NCBI GenBank assembly: GCA_938028765.1
Contig: CALIZF010000001.1
Span: forward strand, 1 to 64,000
Length of the DNA: 64,000 bases
Source: an uncultured Paracoccaceae bacterium
Lineage (GTDB): Bacteria; Pseudomonadota; Alphaproteobacteria; Rhodobacterales; Rhodobacteraceae
Reading direction: 5' to 3'
Below, piece by piece: positions 36,453 to 46,362 of the stretch. Below the pieces are notes generated by a model that did no database searches, was not told where the DNA came from, and was given only the letters and a program-made list of their open reading frames with translations. Each line of letters starts with the position of its first letter. Positions within the stretch are counted from its first letter, which is position 1. A program made the position numbers and the translations under genes.

Positions 36453-38660
36453 ATGCCTGCCGATCCACCCGCCGATGGCCCTTTCGCCGAAGGCACGCCC
36501 GTGGCCGTGCTGCTGGCCGATCCGCCCTGGGCCACCTACGACTATCGCGCGCCCGCAGGGGGCTGCGCGGCGGGCGACGTGGTGACAGTGCCGGTCGGGC
36601 CGCGGCGGGTCACGGGCGTGGTCTGGGGGCCGGGGACGGCCGGGTTCGACGCCGCCCGGCTGCGTAGCGCCGACCGGGTGCTGGACGTGCCGCCGCTGTC
36701 CGCCGCCATGCGGTCCTTCGTGGCGCGGGCGGCCGACTATACCCTGACCCCGGCAGGCGCGATGCTGCGGCTGGTGCTGCGGGCGCCGGGCCTGGCCGAT
36801 CCGCCGGCCGCGCGGCGGCTGCTGCGCCCCGGCCCCGTCGTGCCGTCGCGCCAGACGCCGGAACGCGCGCGGGTGCTGGCGATCCTGGCGGACTATGGCG
36901 GGGCGGGCCTTGCGCCGGGGGAACTGGCGCAGCTGGCCGGGGTGGGACCGGGCGTCGTGCGGGGCCTTCTGGCCGCCGGGGCGCTGGTCGCGGTGGAGGC
37001 CCCGCGGGACGCACCCTATCCGCGGCTGGACCCCGACGCGCCGGGCCTTGCGCTGAACCCCGACCAGCAGGCGGCGGCGGCGCGGCTGGCGGCGGCGGTG
37101 CGGGCCGGAGACTACGGTACGACGCTGCTGAAGGGCGTCACCGGATCGGGCAAGACCGAGGTCTATCTCGAAGCGGTGGCCGAGGCGCTGCGCGCCGGGC
37201 GGCAGGCGCTGGTCCTCGTGCCCGAGATCGCGCTGACAGGCGCCTTCCTTGCGCGGGTCGAGGCGCGCTTCGGCGCCCGGCCGGGCGAGTGGCACTCGGG
37301 CGTCCCGGGGGCCGAGCGGCGGCGCCTGTGGCTCGCGGCGGCGCGGGGCGAGGCGGGGCTGGTGGTCGGGGCGCGGTCCGCCCTGTTCCTGCCCTTCCGC
37401 GACCTTGCGCTGATCGTCGTGGACGAGGAACACGATGCCGCCTACAAGCAGGAGGACGGGGTTCTCTACCATGCGCGCGACATGGCGGTGCTGCGCGCGC
37501 GCATCGAGGGGGCGGCGGCCGTCCTTGCCTCGGCGACGCCCAGCCTCGAGACCTGGGCGAATGCGCAGGCCGGCCGCTATGGCCGCGTCGATCTGCCCGT
37601 GCGCACCGGCTCGGCCGCCCTGCCCGAGCTTCGGGCGATCGACATGCGGGGCGAACGGCTGGCGGCGAACCGCTGGATCTCCGGGCCGCTGGCGGAAGCG
37701 GCCGCGGCGGCGGTGGCGGCGGGGGAACAGGTGCTGCTGTTCCTCAACCGGCGCGGCTATGCGCCCGTCACCGTCTGCCGCGCCTGCGGGCACCAGATCG
37801 GCTGCACCAACTGCGACGCGCGGATGGTCGAGCACCGTTTCCTCGGGCGGCTCGTCTGCCACCAGTGCGGCGCGACCCGTCCGATGCCCTCTGCCTGTCC
37901 GGCCTGCGGGGCCGAAGGGCGGCTCGCCCCGGTCGGCCCGGGGGTGGAACGGCTGGCCGAGGAGGTGGCAGAGCGGTTTCCCGGCGCGCGGGTGCGGGTG
38001 CTGTCGTCCGACCTCTTCGCCTCGGCCCGGGCGCTGAAGGCAGAGATCGCGGCGATCGCCGAAGGAGCGGCCGACATCGTGATCGGCACGCAGATCGTGG
38101 CCAAGGGGCACAACTTTCCGCTGCTGACGCTGGTCGGCGTGATCGACGCCGACCTTGGGCTGATGGGATCGGACCTGCGCGCGGCGGAACGCACCTTCCA
38201 GCTGATCGGGCAGGTGGCGGGCCGGGCGGGCCGGGGCGACCGGCCGGGCACCGCGCTGATCCAGACCCACCAGCCCGACCATCCGGTGATCCGCGCCCTG
38301 CTGACCGGACAGGACGAAGCCTTCTGGGCGGCCGAGGCGGCGGCGCGTCGGGCGGCGGGGATGCCCCCCTTCGGTCGGTTGGCGGGCGTGGTGCTGTCCT
38401 CGCCCGATGTGCAGGCGGTGTTCGACACGGGTGCGGAGCTGGCGCGGAAGGACGCGCCCCTCAGGGCGGTCGGTGCCGAGGTCTGGGGGCCCGCGCCCGC
38501 ACCCGTCGCCCGCATCCGCGGCCGGCATCGGGTGCGGCTTCTGGTCAAGGCGGCAAAGGGCGCACCGCTGCAGCCGGCGCTGGCCGCCTGGGTGGCGCAG
38601 GTGCGCATACCGCCAAGCGTCCGGCTGACGCTCGACGTGGATCCGCAAAGCTTCCTCTGA
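36453..38660 (+). CDS. priA: primosomal replication protein N' (PriA helicase)
   Basis: 3'-5' superfamily 2 helicase that restarts stalled forks by loading DnaB. The 735 residues show Walker A '[13 protein letters not shown]', Walker B/motif II '[15 protein letters not shown]', the zinc-binding cysteines in '[14 protein letters not shown]', 'CHQCGA' and 'CPACGAEG', and motif V/VI '[19 protein letters not shown]' (in part) and '[10 protein letters not shown]'. The ATG at 36453 has only a weak ribosome-binding site. Convergent with the VWA gene, 14 bases apart. Confidence 0.95.
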   Translation: MPADPPADGPFAEGTPVAVLLADPPWATYDYRAPAGGCAAGDVVTVPVGPRRVTGVVWGPGTAGFDAARLRSADRVLDVPPLSAAMRSFVARAADYTLTPAGAMLRLVLRAPGLADPPAARRLLRPGPVVPSRQTPERARVLAILADYGGAGLAPGELAQLAGVGPGVVRGLLAAGALVAVEAPRDAPYPRLDPDAPGLALNPDQQAAAARLAAAVRAGDYGTTLLKGVTGSGKTEVYLEAVAEALRAGRQALVLVPEIALTGAFLARVEARFGARPGEWHSGVPGAERRRLWLAAARGEAGLVVGARSALFLPFRDLALIVVDEEHDAAYKQEDGVLYHARDMAVLRARIEGAAAVLASATPSLETWANAQAGRYGRVDLPVRTGSAALPELRAIDMRGERLAANRWISGPLAEAAAAAVAAGEQVLLFLNRRGYAPVTVCRACGHQIGCTNCDARMVEHRFLGRLVCHQCGATRPMPSACPACGAEGRLAPVGPGVERLAEEVAERFPGARVRVLSSDLFASARALKAEIAAIAEGAADIVIGTQIVAKGHNFPLLTLVGVIDADLGLMGSDLRAAERTFQLIGQVAGRAGRGDRPGTALIQTHQPDHPVIRALLTGQDEAFWAAEAAARRAAGMPPFGRLAGVVLSSPDVQAVFDTGAELARKDAPLRAVGAEVWGPAPAPVARIRGRHRVRLLVKAAKGAPLQPALAAWVAQVRIPPSVRLTLDVDPQSFL

Positions 38661-38674
38661 CCCCGCCGCAGACG

Positions 38675-40861
38675 TCAGCGCGCCAGGCGAAAATAGAGCG
38701 CGGGCAGTCGTTCGGGCAGTGCGGCGATGCGCGGCAGCACCACGAAGCCGCGCGGCCCGAAGATGCGCGTCAGCGGGTCGGCATTGCGCGGCCCGAGCGC
38801 GAGGCAGAACACGTCGATGCCCGCGCGGCGCAGTTCCATCACCGCATGCCGGGCGTCTTCTGCCAGGTAGCGCGGATCGGGACAGTCCACGTCCGACGGT
38901 TCGCCGTCGGTCACCAGCAGCACCAGGCGCCGGTGCGTGCGCTGCCGGGCCAGCCCCGCGCCGGCATGGCGCAGCGCCGCCCCAAGCCGGGTCGAGCGCC
39001 CCGGTGCAAGACCCGCCAGCGCCGCGGCGGCGGCCGGGCCGAACGGCTCGCCGTATCGCTTGACCGGGTAGACGCGCACCGCCTCGCGTCCGTCGGAATC
39101 GAAGGCGAACATCTCGAACGGGTCGCCCAGGGCGGCCATTGCATGGCCGAACAGCGCCGCCGCGTCGCATTCGAGATCCAGCACCGTGCCGGGCCCCTCG
39201 GGCGCGCGGTCGGCGGTCGATTGCGACGCATCGAGGATCAGGCTTACGGTCAGGTCGCGCCGGCGCCGGGCGGAGGCCTGATAGACCCGCGGATCGGGTG
39301 CCAGACCGCCGCGCAGGTCGGCCACCGCCCCGATCGCCGCGTCGAGATCGAGCGTCTCGCCCTCGGCCCGGCGGCGCAGCCGCTCGGCGCGGCCGACGCG
39401 CGCCGCGCGCACCAGCGCGTCGATGCGTGCGGCGGTGCCGGCGTGGCGGTCCAGCGCCTCGGTCACGAACCGGGGCCGGCCGCGGGCCGGGGCAGCCTCG
39501 AGCACCGTCACCCAGTCCGGCCGCAGGCGGCACGCCTGCCAGTCCCATTCGGGCAGCCGGGCGACGGGCAGCGCCTCCTGTGGGGCGGCGTCGCGTGCCG
39601 GTGCGGCGCGGCCGGCGTCGCGGTCGGCCTCGGTCCGGCCGCCCTCGGCTTCGGCCTGCACGAGGCGGATCGCATCGACCAGGAGTTCTGTTTCCAGCGT
39701 TTCGGCCGGCGCATCGTCGCCGTAGTCCCAAAGGCCGGTGTTGTCGTCGCGGTAGGGCGGCTCGACCACATGGGTCCGCGGGTTGAACTGCACCCGCATC
39801 TGCCCGAGGTCGTTGCCCAAGAGGTTGCCGATCGCGCGGCTGATGCCCGGGTCGTCCCAGCGGTCGCGCGCGGCGAAGAACAGATCCCGGCCCTTGCGCA
39901 CCCAACCGTCGATGTCCTCGAACTCGGGGTCGATCAGCGCACGCGCCAGCCGCGCAAGAAGGCCGGGCGCGGTCAGGGCGCCCGAGGCAGGCGCGACGTG
40001 GAACGGCAGCCACAACCGGGCGAGGCCGGGCAGCTGCCGCATCGCCAGGTGTTCGACTCGCGCATCCTCGATCAGCGAGACGGCCGCGATCTGCAGCGGC
40101 TTCAGCTTGCCGACGGGGAACCGCGGCCCGCCGAAGGTCATGTGGGCGCCGACATGCGCCAGCGCGGCGCGGAACAGATCCTCGGCCCGCGGCCCGCGAA
40201 ACCCGGGGAAGGTCGCCGGAACGGTGACGATCCCGGGCGCGAAGCCCACCCGTCGGCGGGCGCCGTCCGGCCGGCCGGGCAGCGCCTCGCGGATCGGCAG
40301 GCGGATGCCCCAGAGCGCGGTGAACCAGGCGCGCATCCGCCGTTCGACGTCGCCGAAGCCGGTCTCGGCCATCTCGCGCGCCAAGAGACGCCCGGATTCG
40401 GGGGTTTCGCCGGCGAAGAAGGCGCGCCGCCGCTCGGGGTCGGCCCCGCCCGCGCGCAGCCCGGCGAGAATCCAGGAGTCGAGGGCGGACACATCGAGGC
40501 CGGCCAGCAGCGCGTCGGTGCGCGCGAGCACCGGCACCACGGATTCCGGCGCGGTCGCGGCGAGGCGCTGCACGAGGCTGGCCCACCGGCGGAACCGCGG
40601 GCCGTCGCCGATCCGCTGCGCGGCCGCGACGGCGGCGCCGGCGAAGAGTGCGGCCGCCGGCGGGCCGGCCTTGATCGCCACGGCCGAGACATGCGCGGCA
40701 AGGTCGATCGCGGGTTCCGGCCCGACCGCCGCGGCGATCGCGGGGCCCGCGCGCCGGAAGGCCTCGGGCACGTCGGCGCCATAGCCCGCATCGGCCAGCC
40801 GTGCGCAGGCCCGCTGCCAGGGCGCAAGCCACGGCCCCCCGAACGGGCCGACCTCCGCCAT
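38675..40861 (-). CDS. NorD/CbbO-like VWA domain protein of the amide locus
   Basis: A large (728-residue) protein with a long helical N-terminal part and a C-terminal von Willebrand A domain whose metal site '[12 protein letters not shown]' (DxSxS) and '[16 protein letters not shown]' are intact. It is the class of VWA partner that works with CbbQ/NorQ/GpvN-type AAA+ ATPases to activate metallo- or oligomeric enzymes. No Rubisco or nitric-oxide reductase gene is nearby; the AAA+ partner is immediately upstream and amiE just before it. ATG 40861 (GGCGGGGA upstream) is preferred to a GTG at 40921. Confidence 0.85.
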   Translation of the reverse strand: MAEVGPFGGPWLAPWQRACARLADAGYGADVPEAFRRAGPAIAAAVGPEPAIDLAAHVSAVAIKAGPPAAALFAGAAVAAAQRIGDGPRFRRWASLVQRLAATAPESVVPVLARTDALLAGLDVSALDSWILAGLRAGGADPERRRAFFAGETPESGRLLAREMAETGFGDVERRMRAWFTALWGIRLPIREALPGRPDGARRRVGFAPGIVTVPATFPGFRGPRAEDLFRAALAHVGAHMTFGGPRFPVGKLKPLQIAAVSLIEDARVEHLAMRQLPGLARLWLPFHVAPASGALTAPGLLARLARALIDPEFEDIDGWVRKGRDLFFAARDRWDDPGISRAIGNLLGNDLGQMRVQFNPRTHVVEPPYRDDNTGLWDYGDDAPAETLETELLVDAIRLVQAEAEGGRTEADRDAGRAAPARDAAPQEALPVARLPEWDWQACRLRPDWVTVLEAAPARGRPRFVTEALDRHAGTAARIDALVRAARVGRAERLRRRAEGETLDLDAAIGAVADLRGGLAPDPRVYQASARRRRDLTVSLILDASQSTADRAPEGPGTVLDLECDAAALFGHAMAALGDPFEMFAFDSDGREAVRVYPVKRYGEPFGPAAAAALAGLAPGRSTRLGAALRHAGAGLARQRTHRRLVLLVTDGEPSDVDCPDPRYLAEDARHAVMELRRAGIDVFCLALGPRNADPLTRIFGPRGFVVLPRIAALPERLPALYFRLAR

Positions 40862-40926
40862 GTCCCCGCCGGGGCCGCCGGGCGGGACCGCGCGCGGGGA
40901 CGGGCGGCGCGACTTGTGCACGGCGT

Positions 40927-41733
40927 TCAGCCCGCCGCAGCGACCACATGCGCGAGCGCGTCGCGCAGATCGGGATCGTCCGTCATCGGCAGGATCAGCG
41001 CGATGCGGCAGGCTTCGCCGAGGGGAACGCCCCGCGCCATCAGCTTGGCCGCATGGATCAGCATCCGCGTCGAGGCGCCCTCCTCCAGCCCCTGGCCGCG
41101 CAGGTTGCGCGACCGCCGCGCGATGTCCACAAGCCGCGCGGCAAGTGCCGGCGCTGCCCCCGATTCGGCCGCGACGATCTCGGCCTCGACCGCGGGATCG
41201 GGCCAGCCGAAATCGAGCGCCACGAACCGCTGCTTGGTGGATTCCTTCAGGTCCTTCAGCACCGACTGGTAGCCGGGGTTGTAGGAGATGACGAGGTGGA
41301 AATCGGGATGGGCCCTGACCAGTTCCCCCTTCTTCTCGAGCGGCAGGATGCGCCGGTCGTCGGTCAGCGCGTGAATGACCACGGTTGTGTCCTGCCGCGC
41401 CTCAACGATCTCGTCGAGGTAGCAGATCGCGCCGTGGCGCACAGCGAGCGTCAGGGGGCCGTCGGCCCAGACCGTGCCGGCCGGTTCCAGAAGGAACCTC
41501 CCGACGAGGTCCGAGGCGGTCATGTCCTCGTGGCACGAGACGGTGACGAGCGGCTTGCCCAGCCGCCAGGCCATGTGTTCGACGAAGCGGGTCTTGCCGC
41601 AGCCGGTCGGCCCTTTGAGCATCACCGGCAGGCGGTGCGCATGGGCGGCCTCGAACAGTGCGATCTCGCCGCCCGAAGGGCGATAGTAGGGTTCTTTGGC
41701 GATGCGGTAGGCATCGAGGGTCATCGCGTCCAT
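40927..41733 (-). CDS. CbbQ/NirQ/NorQ-type AAA+ ATPase of the amide locus
   Basis: A 268-residue MoxR-class ATPase: '[22 protein letters not shown]' (in part), Walker A '[19 protein letters not shown]', Walker B '[14 protein letters not shown]', sensor '[12 protein letters not shown]', and '[12 protein letters not shown]'. It follows amiE by 49 bases and precedes its VWA partner. Position matches amiB, the ATPase gene next to amiE in Pseudomonas aeruginosa, although whether AmiB and this protein are orthologous cannot be decided by eye. Likely role: chaperone or activator for the amidase or the transporter; inference. Confidence 0.87.
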   Translation of the reverse strand: MDAMTLDAYRIAKEPYYRPSGGEIALFEAAHAHRLPVMLKGPTGCGKTRFVEHMAWRLGKPLVTVSCHEDMTASDLVGRFLLEPAGTVWADGPLTLAVRHGAICYLDEIVEARQDTTVVIHALTDDRRILPLEKKGELVRAHPDFHLVISYNPGYQSVLKDLKESTKQRFVALDFGWPDPAVEAEIVAAESGAAPALAARLVDIARRSRNLRGQGLEEGASTRMLIHAAKLMARGVPLGEACRIALILPMTDDPDLRDALAHVVAAAG

Positions 41734-41744
41734 CCATGGGAGGA

Positions 41745-41768
41745 CCGGGGCGCAACAGCGCGCCCCGG
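41745..41768 (-). promoter_or_regulatory. 9-bp GC-rich hairpin between amiE and the AAA+ gene
   Basis: CCGGGGCGC (41745-41753), six-base loop, GCGCCCCGG (41760-41768): a perfect 9-bp stem in the 49-base gap. On the transcript it lies just after the amiE stop and just before the next start. No U-tract follows, so partial termination or mRNA stabilisation of the amiE segment are both possible. Confidence 0.5.
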
Positions 41769-41782
41769 CCGGGGCCCGGCGC

Positions 41783-42823
41783 TCAGCGGTGCGCCGCGGC
41801 CTTCTGGTTCGGAATGCCCTCGATCGGGCATTCGGGCGTGCCGACCGTCGCGCGGGTGATCGATTCCACCATCTCGCGCGTGCCCTCGGGGTCCGAGATC
41901 CACTTGGTGTAGAAGTCGTAGGGGCAGGCCGCGACCCCGCGCCCGTCCTCGCCCGAGTTGATCATGCCGGTATAGCCGCGGTGCAGAAGCTTGAAGAGAT
42001 GGTTCTGCGACTGGCCGTTGCGGCGCGCGTCGCGGATCGCCGGCACCGACAGCTGGGCATACTGGATGCCCATCTCCTCCTCGCCGCATTCGCCCAGGGT
42101 GCGGCCGTCGAAGCCGACGATGGCGGAGTGGCCGAAGTAGGAATACACCCCGTCGAAACCCGCGGCGTTCGCCACCGCGACATAGACGTTGTTGGCCCAG
42201 GCCATCGCCTTGGCCATCATCACCTGCTGGTCCTTGGCGGGATACATATAGCCCTGACAGCGTACGATCAGCTCGGCCCCCTTCATCGCGCAGTCGCGCC
42301 AGATCTCGGGGTAGTTGCCGTCGTCGCAGATGATCAGACTGATCTTCAGGCCCTTCGGCCCCTCGCTGACGTAGGTGCAGCTGCCGGGATACCAACCCTC
42401 GATCGGCACCCACGGCATGATCTTGCGGTACTTCTGCACGATCTCGCCCTGGTCGTTCATCAGGATCAGGGTGTTGTAGGGTGCCTTGCGGGGGTGTTCC
42501 TCGTGCCGCTCGCCGGTCAGCGAGAATACCCCCCAGGTCCGCGCCGACCGGCACGCCTCGGCGAAGATCTCGGTCTCGTCGCCGGGGACGGTCGAGGCCG
42601 TCTCGTACATCTCCTGCTGGTCGTACATGATCCCGTGGGTCGAGTATTCGGGGAAGATGACCAGATCCATTCCCGGCAGGCCGATCTTCATGCCCTTGAC
42701 CATGTCGGCGATCCTGCGGGCGTTGGTCAGCACCTCGGCCCGCGTGTGCAGGCGCGGCATCTTGTAGTTCACGACGGCGACGCCGACCGTGTCCTTGCTG
42801 CTGGTGATATCGCCGTGATACAT
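41783..42823 (-). CDS. amiE: aliphatic amidase
   Basis: Nitrilase-superfamily hydrolase converting short aliphatic amides (acetamide, propionamide type) to acid and ammonia in the cytoplasm. At 346 residues it is the same length class as Pseudomonas AmiE and aligns with it almost without gaps: '[14 protein letters not shown]', '[16 protein letters not shown]', '[19 protein letters not shown]'. The catalytic set is complete and at the same numbers: E59 (in 'FPEYS'), K134 ('KYRKIMPW'), E142 ('IEGWYPG') and C166 ('LIICDDG'). GGAGGAG precedes the ATG. Last-but-two gene of a locus with its own sensor, antiterminator and ABC importer. Confidence 0.96.
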   Translation of the reverse strand: MYHGDITSSKDTVGVAVVNYKMPRLHTRAEVLTNARRIADMVKGMKIGLPGMDLVIFPEYSTHGIMYDQQEMYETASTVPGDETEIFAEACRSARTWGVFSLTGERHEEHPRKAPYNTLILMNDQGEIVQKYRKIMPWVPIEGWYPGSCTYVSEGPKGLKISLIICDDGNYPEIWRDCAMKGAELIVRCQGYMYPAKDQQVMMAKAMAWANNVYVAVANAAGFDGVYSYFGHSAIVGFDGRTLGECGEEEMGIQYAQLSVPAIRDARRNGQSQNHLFKLLHRGYTGMINSGEDGRGVAACPYDFYTKWISDPEGTREMVESITRATVGTPECPIEGIPNQKAAAHR

Positions 42824-42866
42824 GTTCTCCTCCGTGTCTGGTTGTCGGGATGCGCGCGGGGGCGGG

Positions 42867-43556
42867 TCAGACCGCCATGTGGCGGTGCACGAGGTCGTCG
42901 GTCAGGGCCGCGATCGGGCCTTCGGCGGCGACGGCGCCGCGTTCGAGAAGGGCAAAGCGCTGCGCAGCGCGGCGCGCAAAGCCGACGTTCTGCTCGACGA
43001 TCAGGATCGTCATGCCGCTGCGGTTCAGCGCCAGAAGCACGTCCTCGATCTGTTCGACGATGTTGGGCTGGATCCCTTCCGTCGGCTCGTCGAGCAGAAG
43101 GACCTTCGGCCGTGCCAGGAGCGCGCGGGCAATGGCAAGCTGCTGCTGCTGGCCGCCCGACAGGTCGCCCCCGCGCCGGTCGAGAAACGCGCGCAGGATC
43201 GGGAACAGGTCCAGAACGCGGTCGTCGATCGCGCTGCGGCCGGTGCCGCAGAGGGCGCCCAGGATCAGGTTCTCGCGCACCGTCAGGTCGGCGAGGATCC
43301 CCCGCCCCTGCGGCACATACCCCAGGCCCGCGCGCGGCCGCAGGTGCCGCGGCAGCGACAGAAGGTCGGCCCCCGCGAGGCGCACGCTGCCCTCGCAGCG
43401 GTCCATGTGCCCCATCAGCGCGCGCATCAGCGTGGTCTTGCCCACACCGTTGCGGCCCATCACGCAGAAAAACGATCCTTCGGGGACGACGAAGGTCAGG
43501 CCGTTCAGCGCGCGCGAGCGGCCGTAATAGGCGTCGAGGCGGCTGATCTCAAGCAT
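42867..43556 (-). CDS. urtE: urea/amide-type ABC transporter ATPase, UrtE-like
   Basis: A 229-residue branched-chain-amino-acid-type (HAAT) ATPase. Walker A '[10 protein letters not shown]', Q-loop region '[16 protein letters not shown]', signature '[16 protein letters not shown]', Walker B '[14 protein letters not shown]', and switch His replaced in the usual HAAT way by 'IVEQNVGFA'. The '[10 protein letters not shown]' form is typical of UrtE. It overlaps the UrtD-like gene by eight bases and lies 43 bases before amiE, which makes amide the more likely substrate than urea. Confidence 0.9.
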   Translation of the reverse strand: MLEISRLDAYYGRSRALNGLTFVVPEGSFFCVMGRNGVGKTTLMRALMGHMDRCEGSVRLAGADLLSLPRHLRPRAGLGYVPQGRGILADLTVRENLILGALCGTGRSAIDDRVLDLFPILRAFLDRRGGDLSGGQQQQLAIARALLARPKVLLLDEPTEGIQPNIVEQIEDVLLALNRSGMTILIVEQNVGFARRAAQRFALLERGAVAAEGPIAALTDDLVHRHMAV

Positions 43557-44331
43557 CCGAGAAGCCCTTTCCGCCGAGGTAGGCTGTGCGCACCGCCGGA
43601 TCGCGCTCGATCTCGTCCACCCCGCCCTCGGCCAGTAGCCGCCCCTGGTGCATAACCGAGATCCGGTCTCCGATGGCCTTCACGAACGACAGGTCGTGCT
43701 CGACCACGATCAGGGTGTGCAGGCCGCGCAGGCGGTTGAAGAGTTCAGCCGTCTTGCGCGTCTCGGCCTCGGTCATGCCGGCGGTCGGTTCGTCCATCAG
43801 GATGACCTCGGGATCCTGGGCGAGCAGCATAGCGATCTCGAGCCACTGGGTCTGGCCGTGCGACAGGTGCGCAGCGGTCTGGTCCAGCCGGTCGGCCAGC
43901 CCCACCAGTTCGGCGATCTTCGACAGCCCGTCGTCCTCGGCGCCCCGGGCGCGGGCGAACAGGTTGGCCAGCACGCCGGTCGCGCGGGCGCGGGCGATCC
44001 GCAGGTTCTGCCGCACCGACAGCGGGCGGAACACGCTCGGCACCTGGAACTTGCGCCCGATCCCCGCGCGGGCGATCTGGTGTTCCTCGAGCGTGTCGAT
44101 ACGTATGCCGCCCAGCCAGATGCGCCCGACGGTCGGCTTGACCTTGCCGCAGATCATGTCGAGCGCGGTCGTCTTGCCGGCCCCGTTCGGCCCGATCAGG
44201 CAGCGCAGCTCGCCTTTCGCCACTGTCAGGTTCAGGCCGTCCACGGCCTTGAACCCGCCGAAGCTGACCCCGACCCCTTCGAGACGCAGATGACCCTCGC
44301 CGACCGGGTGGAGCGCGACGGGCGCGTTCAT
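43549..44331 (-). CDS. urtD: urea/amide-type ABC transporter ATPase, UrtD-like
   Basis: The second ATPase (260 residues), with 'LEGVGVSFGGFKAVDGLNL', Walker A 'GPNGAGKTTALDMI', 'GIGRKFQVPSVF' (a UrtD-type feature), signature-like 'LSHGQTQWLEIAMLL' and Walker B 'VILMDEPTAGMT', then 'VVEHDLSFVK'. The signature has SHGQ instead of SGGQ, which is normal for UrtD. It overlaps urtC by four bases (ATGA) and urtE by eight. Confidence 0.91.
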   Translation of the reverse strand: MNAPVALHPVGEGHLRLEGVGVSFGGFKAVDGLNLTVAKGELRCLIGPNGAGKTTALDMICGKVKPTVGRIWLGGIRIDTLEEHQIARAGIGRKFQVPSVFRPLSVRQNLRIARARATGVLANLFARARGAEDDGLSKIAELVGLADRLDQTAAHLSHGQTQWLEIAMLLAQDPEVILMDEPTAGMTEAETRKTAELFNRLRGLHTLIVVEHDLSFVKAIGDRISVMHQGRLLAEGGVDEIERDPAVRTAYLGGKGFSDA

Positions 44332-45431
44332 GCCTTCCCTCCTGTCGGGCCCGGCGCGGGCACGGCCGCGGGATCGGGCGCCGCCCCGCGCAGCCGCCGA
44401 GCGATGTCTTGCGCGGCGCCGGCGATCCCGCGCGGCAGGAAAAGGACCACCGCGATGAACAGAAGGCCCATCAGGAGCGACCAGGATTTCAGGAACACCT
44501 GCGATTCCGACAGCGCGCCCTGCACGCCGGTGACGAAGATCGCGCCGATCGCCGCGCCGAGCAGGCTTTGCCGCCCCCCGACCGCCACCCAGATCACGAT
44601 GGCGAGGCTGAAGGGCACGTCCATGAAGGTCGGCGAGGCGAACTCCATCACGACTGTGTAGATCATGCCGGCAAGCCCGGCGATCGCGGCTGAGAAGGTC
44701 ATCGCGAAGATCTTGAACCGCGCCACGTCGTAGCCGAAGAAGCGGACCCGGTCCTCGCTGTCGCGGATCGCCTGCAGGATCAGGCCCGTCCGGCTCATCG
44801 CCGCGAGGTAACCGATCAGAAGGACCGCGATCAGGACGCCCGCGGCGAGGTAATAGACGTCGGCCGAATAGGCGTCGAATTCGTGCCCGAACAGCGCGAG
44901 AAGGCCGAGGTCGGTAATCCCGTTGAACCCGCCGGTGTAGGCCTGCTGGTCGATCACGACGAGGTTGAGCACCACCATGACCGCCAGCGTGATGATGGCG
45001 ACATAGACCCCGGTCACCCGGCCGCGGAACATGAACCACCCCAGCAGCGCGGCCATAAGCGCAGGCCCGGCGATGCCCGCCGCAAGCGCGAAGCCCTGGT
45101 TCTGGAACGGCACCCATAGAAGCGGCAGCCGCTCGACGTTGTTCCACACCATGAAGTCGGGCAAGCCGTCGGCGCCGGTGTGGATGGGTGTCGTCCTGAG
45201 CTTGAGATACATCGCCATCGCGTAGGCGCCCAGCCCGAAGCTGACCGCCTGCCCGAGGTTCAGGATCCCCGCGTAGCCCCAGGAGAAGCTGAGCGCCACG
45301 GCCAGGATCGCGAGGCAGCAGTAGCGGGCATACTTGTTGAGCAGGAACACGTCGCCGACGAACAGCGGCACGGCCAGGAGGACGGCGGCGAAGATCGCGA
45401 CGGGGCCGAGGGTGCCGAGGGCGCGCGGCAT
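44328..45431 (-). CDS. urtC: urea/amide-type ABC transporter permease, UrtC-like
   Basis: A 367-residue permease of the LivM/UrtC type with about ten transmembrane segments. Recognisable stretches are 'ALSFSWGYAGILNLGQAVSFGLGAYAMAMYLKL' (split here as 'GYAGILNLGQ' and 'FGLGAYAMAMYLKL'), 'DQQAYTGGFNGITDL', and the EAA-like 'AIRDSEDRVRFFGYDVARFK'. C-terminal tail Pro-rich. It pairs with the UrtB-like permease one base upstream and couples to UrtD through a four-base overlap. Confidence 0.91.
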   Translation of the reverse strand: MPRALGTLGPVAIFAAVLLAVPLFVGDVFLLNKYARYCCLAILAVALSFSWGYAGILNLGQAVSFGLGAYAMAMYLKLRTTPIHTGADGLPDFMVWNNVERLPLLWVPFQNQGFALAAGIAGPALMAALLGWFMFRGRVTGVYVAIITLAVMVVLNLVVIDQQAYTGGFNGITDLGLLALFGHEFDAYSADVYYLAAGVLIAVLLIGYLAAMSRTGLILQAIRDSEDRVRFFGYDVARFKIFAMTFSAAIAGLAGMIYTVVMEFASPTFMDVPFSLAIVIWVAVGGRQSLLGAAIGAIFVTGVQGALSESQVFLKSWSLLMGLLFIAVVLFLPRGIAGAAQDIARRLRGAAPDPAAVPAPGPTGGKA

Positions 45432-45432
45432 G

Positions 45433-46302
45433 TCAGGCCCGCCCCCGGCGGGTGAACAGGCCTTGCGGCCGGAAGCGGATCAGCACGACGACCGCCAGCA
45501 GGACCACGGCCTTGGCGATGGTGTCGTTGCTGAGATAGGCGATGAAACCCGACAGCTCGCCCAGCAGGCCCGAGCTTGCGACGGTGCCGAAAAGGCTCTG
45601 CACACCGCCCAGCACGACCACCATAAAGGCATCGACGACGTAGGCGGTCCCCATCTCGGGCGCGACGCTCTTCAGCGGTGCGACGAGGGCGCCCGCCAGC
45701 CCGGCCAGCCCCGCACCATAGGCGAAGGTCAGCGAATAGACCCGGTCGGCGTTCACCCCGAAGGCCTGCGCGACCTCGCGGTTCTGGGTGATCGCCCGCA
45801 GCCGCAGCCCCAGCGCGGTGCGGTAGATGATGGCCCAGGTCGCGGCGAAGGCGGCCAGCGCCACGACGAGGACGAAGACGCGGTAGGCGGAAACCGACAC
45901 CCCGAGGAGGTCCAGGCTGACGTCCAGGATATGGGGCGCCGCCACATAGCGCAGCTCGCCCCCCGCCGACAGGCGCACGGCCTGCTGCAGGACGACCCCA
46001 ACCCCCCAGGTCGCCAGGATCGTGTCGAGCGGGCGGGCATAGAGCCAGCGGATCACCGACCGTTCCGTGAGAAGCCCCAGCAAGGCCACCGCGACGAAGA
46101 CAAGCGGCATGCTGGCGATCAGCCCGAGGCCGAGGAACGTCTGCGCGAACCACGCGCCATAGGCGCCGAGCATGACGAATTCGCCATGCGCAAGGTTGAT
46201 GACGCCCGTCGTGCCGTAGATCACGGCAAGGCCGAGCGCGACCATCAGGAGGATCGAGGCGATCGAAAGCCCCGTGACGAACTGGGCGGCGATGTCGAGC
46301 AT
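45433..46302 (-). CDS. urtB: urea/amide-type ABC transporter permease, UrtB-like
   Basis: A 289-residue LivH/UrtB-type permease with about eight transmembrane segments: 'GLAVIYGTTGVINLAHGEFVMLGAYGAW' (in part), 'DTILATWGVGVVLQQAVRL', 'LRAITQNREVAQAFGVNADRV' (in part, the EAA loop) and 'VVLGGVQSLFGTVASSG'. It is shorter than many UrtB proteins, which can carry a long extra domain. Follows the binding-protein gene by 60 bases. Confidence 0.91.
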   Translation of the reverse strand: MLDIAAQFVTGLSIASILLMVALGLAVIYGTTGVINLAHGEFVMLGAYGAWFAQTFLGLGLIASMPLVFVAVALLGLLTERSVIRWLYARPLDTILATWGVGVVLQQAVRLSAGGELRYVAAPHILDVSLDLLGVSVSAYRVFVLVVALAAFAATWAIIYRTALGLRLRAITQNREVAQAFGVNADRVYSLTFAYGAGLAGLAGALVAPLKSVAPEMGTAYVVDAFMVVVLGGVQSLFGTVASSGLLGELSGFIAYLSNDTIAKAVVLLAVVVLIRFRPQGLFTRRGRA

Positions 46303-46362
46303 GTGCGGTTCCCGTGACGGACCGCGCCGGGGGTGCGTCGCCGCGCCCCCGGCACCGGCCGG

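Noticed and set aside
35565-40949. An open reverse-strand frame of almost 1800 codons joining fsa to the region opposite priA
   Set aside because: Only its end (fsa) is real. The remainder is antisense to priA or out of frame with the VWA gene and reads through the repeat region as 'PPLARGT' units.
38675-41733. Assignment of the AAA+/VWA pair as Rubisco activase (CbbQ/CbbO) or NorQ/NorD
   Set aside because: No cbb or nor structural gene lies nearby; the pair is contiguous with amiE. The family names are kept only as a description of type.
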